The translations under genes were made by a program, and so were the position numbers. This document shows, piece after piece, positions 58,753 through 64,000 of a stretch of DNA of 64,000 bases (position 1 is the stretch's first letter; every line of letters starts with the position of its first letter). The notes below the pieces were generated by a model, which had not been told where the DNA came from, made no database searches, and saw only the letters and a program-made list of their open reading frames with translations. Origin of the DNA: Pseudomonas paralactis. GTDB lineage: Bacteria > Pseudomonadota > Gammaproteobacteria > Pseudomonadales > Pseudomonadaceae. Where the stretch lies: assembly GCF_001439735.1 (NCBI RefSeq), contig NZ_JYLN01000008.1:186001-250000 (forward strand), given 5' to 3'.

Positions 58753-59601
58753 CTACTCCCATTGCGCCTTGGCAATATGCAACCCATGTTGCCCCTTATA
58801 GGCCGCACGCTCAGGCTGGCTCCAGCCACTGAGCAACTCATCCTCCAGCCTATAGATCTCAACCCCCAACGGACGACACACCGTCAGCGGGTCCTGCGCC
58901 TCCGGCCCCCACATTGGCAACGACAAATCCCCACCCGGGCACGTCGACAACGCACACAGCAAATCAATCTCGGCAAAGAACTCAAGGTAATCGCCCTTCT
59001 GCGCCGGACAGGCTTTCATAAAGTACATGTCATCGTGATTCAGGCCCGTGCACTGAAAAATATTCAACACGTCATGCACGTCGAATTCCGTCAGGCCGTG
59101 GGGCAATACCGCGCGAGTTAGATTCGAGTGGCAATGGTGATGAAAGTCCTGCCCGGTCAGCATACGGTTCACATAGGGGTCGCAACGCGTGCCAAGCAGG
59201 TCGTGCAGGCGCCCGCCGTGCTCATCGATGCCGTAGCTGGCGAGGCTGTCGTCAGTAATAGTCACCAGCGGCCTTAGAAACGGCAGGTTCGACCACAACC
59301 GGTCATGGGTACTGACATGAGCGCCCTGAAGCTGCCGAGTGCGCGCGGCCCACAAGCGTTCGCGTGGGTCATTGGCATTCCAGACGTTGAAGTCCCCCAC
59401 CTGCGGGCCCACCGGCGTGGTCACACGAAACACATGCCCGGCGGGCACCTTCCACGCCTTCCCCGTTCGGATCGGCACCTCAAACTGTTCGATCAACGTA
59501 CGCTGGCCTTTCTGATCACGAATACGCTCATAGAACGCCGTATCCACCTGCAACGCCGAACCTTTGCTGACCTGGTACGCGGCGGGATAGTCTTTGTACA
59601 T
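58753..59601 (-). CDS. DUF1989 / urea carboxylase-associated family protein
   Basis: A 282-residue protein of the DUF1989 family. Seen are a conserved core with GQVGDFNVWNANDP-like (here GPQVGDFNVWN), a DLLGTRCDPYVNRMLTGQ region with clustered histidines (FHHHCHSNLTRA), and NIFQCTGLNHDDMYFMKACPAQKGDYLEFFAEIDLL with several cysteines that may bind metal. Family members sit near urea carboxylase and amine catabolism genes; their activity is not established. ATG 59601 has GAGGA upstream. It is 14 bp after the GntR gene, so the regulator leads the operon. Convergent with the DUF2897 gene. Confidence 0.82.
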   Translation of the reverse strand: MYKDYPAAYQVSKGSALQVDTAFYERIRDQKGQRTLIEQFEVPIRTGKAWKVPAGHVFRVTTPVGPQVGDFNVWNANDPRERLWAARTRQLQGAHVSTHDRLWSNLPFLRPLVTITDDSLASYGIDEHGGRLHDLLGTRCDPYVNRMLTGQDFHHHCHSNLTRAVLPHGLTEFDVHDVLNIFQCTGLNHDDMYFMKACPAQKGDYLEFFAEIDLLCALSTCPGGDLSLPMWGPEAQDPLTVCRPLGVEIYRLEDELLSGWSQPERAAYKGQHGLHIAKAQWE

Positions 59602-59615
59602 GGGGCAATCCTCCA

Positions 59616-60260
59616 TCAAGGGTGATCAAACAAAACAAGGGAAAGGTGTTCTGAATCGTCCAGGTACAGACTCATCGCCTCACTGGCAGCCTGGGTTTGG
59701 TTGCTGGTTAACAACGTGTATATCTCTAGGTCGCGCTCCAGCCAGGGCGACTGGAAACGCTGCTCATCCGGCGCAGCGCAAAACACCAGACGCAACTGGG
59801 CAATCACCTGGGCGAAGAACTCGTCGAACAACGGGCTGCCCATCAACGCGACGATCTGTTGGTGGAACACAAGACTGTGGGTGGCCACCGCTCGCCAATC
59901 CTCGCGCTCCCGGGCCAGGGTGGTGGCGTCGATGGCGTTATGCATACGCCCTGATTGAGCGTCCGTCAGCGGGCCACATTGGGCTATTGCCCGCAACTCC
60001 AGGGTGCGGCGGACTACGAAGAGATCACGCACCTCTGCTCGCTCCAGGCGCCGAACCATTACGCCCTTGTTGCGGACATAGCGGGTAAGGCCTTCTTGGC
60101 CCAGGCGATGCAGCGCCTCACGGATGGTATTGCGTGAGGCGTTGTACGCCTTGACTAACTCCGCCTCGACGAGCGAAACACCCGGCAGCAAACGCCCGCC
60201 GATGATGTCGGCGCGTAGTTCCAGGGCTATTTGGTCGGCTAACGACAAGCTGAGTGTCAT
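59616..60260 (-). CDS. GntR-family (FCD) transcriptional regulator
   Basis: A 214-residue regulator. The N-terminal winged helix (LADQIALELRADIIGGRLLPGVSLVEAELVKAYNASRNTIREALHRL, in parts) is followed by an all-helical FCD effector domain with the usual His residues for a metal (HSLVFHQQIVALMGSPLFDEFF). ATG 60260 has GAGGT five bases upstream. It precedes the DUF1989 gene, and a perfect 15-bp palindrome just upstream of its start is a likely autoregulatory operator. Confidence 0.9.
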   Translation of the reverse strand: MTLSLSLADQIALELRADIIGGRLLPGVSLVEAELVKAYNASRNTIREALHRLGQEGLTRYVRNKGVMVRRLERAEVRDLFVVRRTLELRAIAQCGPLTDAQSGRMHNAIDATTLAREREDWRAVATHSLVFHQQIVALMGSPLFDEFFAQVIAQLRLVFCAAPDEQRFQSPWLERDLEIYTLLTSNQTQAASEAMSLYLDDSEHLSLVLFDHP

Positions 60261-60271
60261 GGTTACCTCAA

Positions 60272-60286
60272 GATTGTTGAACAATC
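60272..60286. promoter_or_regulatory. Probable GntR operator
   Basis: GATTGTT, G, AACAATC: a perfect 7+1+7 palindrome whose core TTGTTGAACAA resembles sites of FCD-type GntR regulators. It lies 12-26 bases upstream of the gntR-type start, so binding would block its own expression and that of the DUF1989 gene. Confidence 0.6.
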
Positions 60287-60358
60287 GTTGAGAGGGATGT
60301 AATCACGTTTCATGCCAATGCATGATTGAAAAGAAATAGACGCAAACCCGATAAAGGA

Positions 60359-60381
60359 AAGGCCGGTCAATGACCGGCCTT
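60359..60381 (-). terminator. Hairpin downstream of the comEA-like gene
   Basis: AAGGCCGGTCA and TGACCGGCCTT form a long stem with a tiny loop, about 20 bases after the minus-strand stop at 60401. On that strand it is followed by TCCTTTAT, a modest U-rich tail. Confidence 0.75.
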
Positions 60382-60400
60382 CTGGGCGATATTCACATCC

Positions 60401-60733
60401 TCAGTTGATAACCAACCTGTCGCGATTCTTCTCCAGCAGTGCTTTGCCGATGCCTTTCACTTCCAGTAACTCATCCACCGCGGTGAACGGACCGTTGCTT
60501 TCGCGATACGCAACGATTGCCTTCGCCTTGGAAGCGCCTATACCAAACAGATCACGGCGCAGGGTTTCGGCGTCGGCGGCGTTGAGGTTGACCTTGGAGG
60601 ATTGCTCGGGCTTGGTCATCTGGGTGGAGATCGGGGTTGGGGGCTCTGGCTTGATGGACGGCGCAGCGGTGGTGGCGACGGAGAGGCTGGTGAGGAAGGC
60701 GAAGATTAGGGAGGAAATGTAGAGGTTTTGCAT
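60401..60733 (-). CDS. ComEA-like helix-hairpin-helix DNA-binding protein
   Basis: A 110-residue exported protein with a signal peptide (about residues 1-24), a Pro/Ser/Thr linker, and two helix-hairpin-helix motifs (KVNLNAADAETLRRDLFGIGASKAKAIVAYR and FTAVDELLEVKGIGKALLEK, in parts). It is the ComEA type that binds DNA in the periplasm during uptake. ATG 60733 has GGAG upstream. From memory, comEA borders the O-antigen region in pseudomonads, consistent with the next genes. Confidence 0.9.
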   Translation of the reverse strand: MQNLYISSLIFAFLTSLSVATTAAPSIKPEPPTPISTQMTKPEQSSKVNLNAADAETLRRDLFGIGASKAKAIVAYRESNGPFTAVDELLEVKGIGKALLEKNRDRLVIN

Positions 60734-60868
60734 TGGTGACGCTCCATGACATCGGTGAGGGAAAGCAGCTTTTCCGAAGCTGCTTCTCAAACCTAGATGA
60801 TGTTGAGCGAGAGTCAAAAGTGGCTACGTTACAGAGTGTGATTACTTCTATTCAGCATACACATACTG

Positions 60869-62944
60869 TCACTCATAACTCATTTTCAGAGGATCAATTT
60901 TTTGACTATCAAACGCCCGATGCAACTTGCTCATCACCAATGGCGCAAGTGTACTTCTAGATAAGAATACTGAGGCGACAGCCGTTAAGTGGCCGTAATC
61001 AAACGTTACTAGCCCCTCCTTAGGATCTGCGCCTAAATAAGCCAAACATCCTTCACTGTCACAGAACACGTCTCGAGCAGAAAGATAATCAAACCCACCC
61101 TGCCCGCTGCTATAGAGCTGTTTAAGAGACTCATCAGCCTCTTGAACTTCCGAAATAAAATGAGTGGTCATCTTACGTGGCGGATCTGGCCAATACTTAC
61201 GAACGATCAGCTGGTAGAGCGGTCGATTATAGCGAGGCACAGGCCCCACGACAATTAAATCGCCCACGCCATAACTTTTTAGCTGACTCGCCAGCGCCTT
61301 TAAGTCATTCGACTTATCCAGTCCAGAAAACTGGGCAACAATCACCACCGCTGGTCTTTTTTCCTTTATCACGCTCAAAGCAAGTGCATTAGACTTTTCA
61401 CAATTTTTCGCTCTTGGATAATCAGCGTTTGGCAAATAAGCCATGCAGCCAGACGTTGCAACTTGTAAGATCGAAACGTCACTTGGAATTTCTTCACGAA
61501 GCCCATGATAAAGTTGTTGGGCATGAGAATCGCCCCAAATCATGACGGAGGTATTAGTCTGTGGCGTATAACACGACTCAGCGATACGCTCGATAGGATC
61601 GTTGGTAGGATGACCTTCACGATAGCTATCGAAGTCAAAAAAGTCGCACTCCAAGCGGTACGTTTTTGCAAGACCACGCTTGGCAACATAAGCCTGTTCA
61701 GGCCATGAATTCTCAAAGTACTGAGCAAAGGCTTCGCGTTCAGGCATTCGTTCAGGAAGACCATTTTTTATAAAAACAGCACCCCCTGCCAAGCCCATAA
61801 TTACACCGAGCAGTAATAGGATGGCACTGTTTTTCTTGGAGGGAGCGATCGATCGAAACGGCTTTTCTAAAAATAGATAGGTTGCGGCCGCAAGAACAAT
61901 ACTTAATAAAACCGCCGCCAAAACCATTCCAATCGTAGGTATATCAACATTAATGATTTTCAGAAAGGTTAGAATCGGCCAATGCCACAGATAGAGGGGA
62001 TAACTGATCAAACCCAACCAGACAATTGGCCGAAGCGAGAACAGGCTGCGATTTAACCATGCGTGAGGGCCCGCGAGGATGATCAGCGCAGCGCCCAAAA
62101 CAGGCGCAACGGCTATGCCTCCCGGAAAAGGCAGCCCCTTATGAATAGTGCAGAGCGCGACGACCAGCAGTAAAAAACCAGCAACAGCAATCGCATTACG
62201 AACCAACGGCGCCAGACGCTCAGTCAACTCATTCCTGACGCCACATGACGCCAATGCCCCAGTCAGCGTGCATCTATTGTATAGACTCTCATATGCGAGC
62301 AAGCTACCAACCAGCAGCTCCCATGCACGCCCTACCGGCAAATAGAAAGCAGCCGAGGGTTCGCTTTTGACATCGCTGATATTGATACCAAAGGACAACA
62401 ATACGCATATAATCAATACGTAGAGGGCGAGGCGTCTAACCTTCCATAAGCACAATGCCAAGAGCGGGAAAAGCAAATAAAATTGTTCCTCTATCCCCAG
62501 CGACCACAAGTGCAACAGCGGTTTTAATTCGGAAGCGGTATCAAAATACCCTGACTCTTGGAACAATATAATATTTTGAACGAATGCAATCCCGGCCGCG
62601 ATGTGCTTCCCAACAAACTTGAACTCCACCGCCATCAAGAAGAACCAACCAGCTGCAAAGCAGGCAAGCATCATAAGGATCAGCGCTGGGAATATCCGTC
62701 TAACTCGACGAATATAGAACTCAACAAAGCTAAAATGCCCCTTATCTAAACTCTTGAAAATTATATTGGAAATCAAGTAACCTGAAATAACAAAAAAAAT
62801 ATCTACGCCTATGAAACCACCCTTTAGCGCCAATGGAAACGCATGAAAAATAACAACCGCCAGAACCGCAAAAGCGCGGAGCCCGTCAACATCTGGACGG
62901 TAGTCAATATGCTGATTGTGATGATATGAGAACCGCTCTCGCAT
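60869..62944 (-). CDS. Surface polysaccharide acyltransferase (acyltransferase-3 plus SGNH domain)
   Basis: A 691-residue OafA/OafB-like protein. Residues 1-350 form about ten membrane helices of the acyltransferase-3 family (YRPDVDGLRAFAVLAVVIFH, GFIGVDIFFVISGYLIS, and EFYIRRVRRIFPAL carrying the conserved R-x10-H-type residues). The C-terminal third is a periplasmic SGNH domain with SVMIWGDSHAQQLYHGL and a final FDYGHLTAVAS. It adds acetyl or other acyl groups to O-antigen or another envelope glycan. Lower GC than upstream genes suggests a transferred locus. ATG 62944 is favoured because the family core starts soon after; ATG 63016 is possible, and neither has a clear ribosome site. Confidence 0.88.
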   Translation of the reverse strand: MRERFSYHHNQHIDYRPDVDGLRAFAVLAVVIFHAFPLALKGGFIGVDIFFVISGYLISNIIFKSLDKGHFSFVEFYIRRVRRIFPALILMMLACFAAGWFFLMAVEFKFVGKHIAAGIAFVQNIILFQESGYFDTASELKPLLHLWSLGIEEQFYLLFPLLALCLWKVRRLALYVLIICVLLSFGINISDVKSEPSAAFYLPVGRAWELLVGSLLAYESLYNRCTLTGALASCGVRNELTERLAPLVRNAIAVAGFLLLVVALCTIHKGLPFPGGIAVAPVLGAALIILAGPHAWLNRSLFSLRPIVWLGLISYPLYLWHWPILTFLKIINVDIPTIGMVLAAVLLSIVLAAATYLFLEKPFRSIAPSKKNSAILLLLGVIMGLAGGAVFIKNGLPERMPEREAFAQYFENSWPEQAYVAKRGLAKTYRLECDFFDFDSYREGHPTNDPIERIAESCYTPQTNTSVMIWGDSHAQQLYHGLREEIPSDVSILQVATSGCMAYLPNADYPRAKNCEKSNALALSVIKEKRPAVVIVAQFSGLDKSNDLKALASQLKSYGVGDLIVVGPVPRYNRPLYQLIVRKYWPDPPRKMTTHFISEVQEADESLKQLYSSGQGGFDYLSARDVFCDSEGCLAYLGADPKEGLVTFDYGHLTAVASVFLSRSTLAPLVMSKLHRAFDSQKIDPLKMSYE

Positions 62945-63453
62945 AGATGGGTGCGCCGTATTAATTATGGTTATTTTTAAAAATTTTATAGGATTTTCAA
63001 CCACATGCTTAACCATTGCCGATGGTTCACGTAGGGCATCAAAAATCGGCGTATTTTACGTACTGATAAAGAATGACTCAATGGCTATTACGGCCTTTTG
63101 TGAAATCTCTGCGCTCTCATCTCAAGCGGCACTGGTGCACACCTTCAATGTCCGCTGTCGCACTAGTCTGGACGAACCACCGACATCCGATCTCGCATGA
63201 TGTGACGGTCTCACAGTCACCGCCCGCCCCGGGTGTAAAAATCGAAGGACAGCAAGCGGGTAGCACTCAAACGGCCACTTATGCCGAAGGAAACGGCAGG
63301 AGCGACTCACAGCCCTTCACGGATTACGGCGCAGCGCTTCATCTCTCCCGACTAATTAGATACTATGATTTTCCGTTAGACGTCAGCTTAGCCACACATT
63401 GATGCTGCTACAAAGGCGCCCCTCATATCTTATCTATCAGCGGAAAAATTTAT
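62945..63453. other. Non-coding stretch between divergent polysaccharide genes
   Basis: About 500 bp between the start of the acyltransferase gene and the next gene. It is AT-rich near the acyltransferase start (a TAATTAATA-like promoter region) and becomes GC-rich near 63200. A plus-strand frame at 63073-63402 (109 codons) has no ribosome site or recognisable domain; it may be a gene fragment or chance. No RNA gene is evident. Confidence 0.4.
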
Positions 63454-64000
63454 GATACATGCAACCGCAATTATTGACCCCGATGCAAAAATTGGCAGCA
63501 ACGTAAAAATTGGCCCCTATAGTATCGTCCATAAAAACGTAACCATCGGCGATGATACAGAAATTGGTGCCTACTGCGAAATTGGCTTACCAACGAAACT
63601 GGCAAATGGACGTCCGTTGATTATTGGAAAAGCGTCCATTATTCGTTCACATTGTGTTTTTTACGAAGGGTCTTCGTTTGGTGACAACCTCACGACAGGG
63701 CACAGAGTTACAATCAGAGAACTGACTACCGCCGGCGCGGGCTTTCAGATAGGAACACTTGGCGACATACAAGGACACTGCGAAATTGGAAATTACGTAA
63801 AATGCCATAGCAACGTCCACATAGGACAACATTCAACAATAGAAAACTATGTATGGATATTCCCCTATGTTGTATTAACCAACGATCCTCACCCGCCGAG
63901 CGAAATAATGTCTGGCGTTAAGATCGAAGAGTTTTCGGTGATTGCAACAATGTCCGTCATCCTGCCAGGCGTTACGGTTAAAAGAGGAGCATTAGTCGGT
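63454..64000 (+). CDS. Left-handed beta-helix acyltransferase, 3' end outside window
   Basis: ATG 63454 opens a frame that remains open to the window end (182 codons). The hexapeptide-repeat pattern [LIV]-G-x4 is obvious: IHATAIIDPDAKIGSNVKIG, TIGDDTEIGAYCEIG, then GHCEIGNYVKCHSNVHIGQH and VILPGVTVKRGALVG. Such trimeric enzymes N- or O-acetylate nucleotide sugars or lipid A precursors. The DHPPSE segment and the position beside the acyltransferase gene favour an O-antigen sugar N-acetyltransferase of the WbpD/FdtC kind. The substrate cannot be fixed. Lower GC than the core genome. Confidence 0.8.

Noticed and set aside
63073..63402. 109-codon frame in the gap before the beta-helix acyltransferase gene
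   Set aside because: No ribosome site, no domain, overlapping alternative frames of similar length; recorded as non-coding with low certainty.
1..64000. tRNA, rRNA or CRISPR array
   Set aside because: I looked for cloverleaf arms with TTCGA loops, rRNA landmarks and regularly spaced direct repeats, and saw none. The repeated palindromes are REP elements with irregular spacing.

Overview
The window looks like a chromosomal segment of a Pseudomonas from the P. fluorescens group. The evidence is high-GC coding sequence, a full set of typical Pseudomonas core genes (oprI, efp with its rhamnosyltransferase earP, ohrR/ohr, cysB, tpm, tesA), and many intergenic inverted pairs of the short REP palindromes common in that group. 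From memory, the order sagS-like / gpx / msrB / aminotransferase / htpX / tpm / deaD / enoyl-CoA hydratase / class II DAHP synthase / ohrR-ohr / efp / earP / oprI / L,D-transpeptidase / tesA / ybbA-ybbP / mltF / tatD / MCP resembles the PA2824-PA2867 stretch of P. aeruginosa PAO1. This is recall, not a database comparison.

Layout. 1-9 kb: the 3' part of a hybrid sensor kinase, then oxidative-damage and stress genes (glutathione peroxidase, MsrB, AlaA-type aminotransferase, HtpX, thiopurine methyltransferase, YgiD dioxygenase, DeaD helicase). 9-21 kb: crotonase, spermidine synthase-like protein, class II DAHP synthase, YcaQ-like protein, two LysR regulators around a TauE exporter, the OhrR/Ohr pair, and EF-P with EarP. 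21-34 kb: CysB, a universal stress protein, 5'-nucleotidase, ketopantoate reductase, a thioredoxin-like protein divergent from a PilZ-like protein, class I DAHP synthase, OprI with an L,D-transpeptidase, TesA, YbbAP and GreB. 34-39 kb: an accessory-looking block with a coiled-coil protein of unknown function divergent from a GldA/GldF/GldG-like ABC operon. 39-48 kb: DoxX, MltF-type transglycosylase, TatD, an MCP, a broken small gene, Mpo1-like, thioesterase, CHAD, lipoprotein and patatin genes.

48.1-48.5 kb holds a MITE-like element with perfect 15-bp terminal inverted repeats. Its core can fold almost completely into a three-way junction. 48.6-56.6 kb is the complete potassium-uptake operon kdpFABC-kdpD-kdpE on the minus strand, including the 29-residue kdpF. 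Three copies of a GGCGTAAAG motif, spaced by multiples of 11 bp, lie upstream. 57-60.3 kb holds an APC permease, a DUF2897 protein, a DUF1989 protein and its probable GntR regulator with a palindromic operator. 60.4-64 kb has comEA, then the lower-GC edge of a probable O-antigen/surface polysaccharide locus (acyltransferase-3/SGNH protein and a truncated left-handed beta-helix acyltransferase).

Points most worth a second look are the MITE-like element, REP pairs that supply the stop codons of neighbouring genes, the ABC operon whose ATPase has lost several canonical motif residues, the phased kdp upstream repeats, and a small gene interrupted by one in-frame TGA. No rRNA, tRNA or CRISPR array was recognised.
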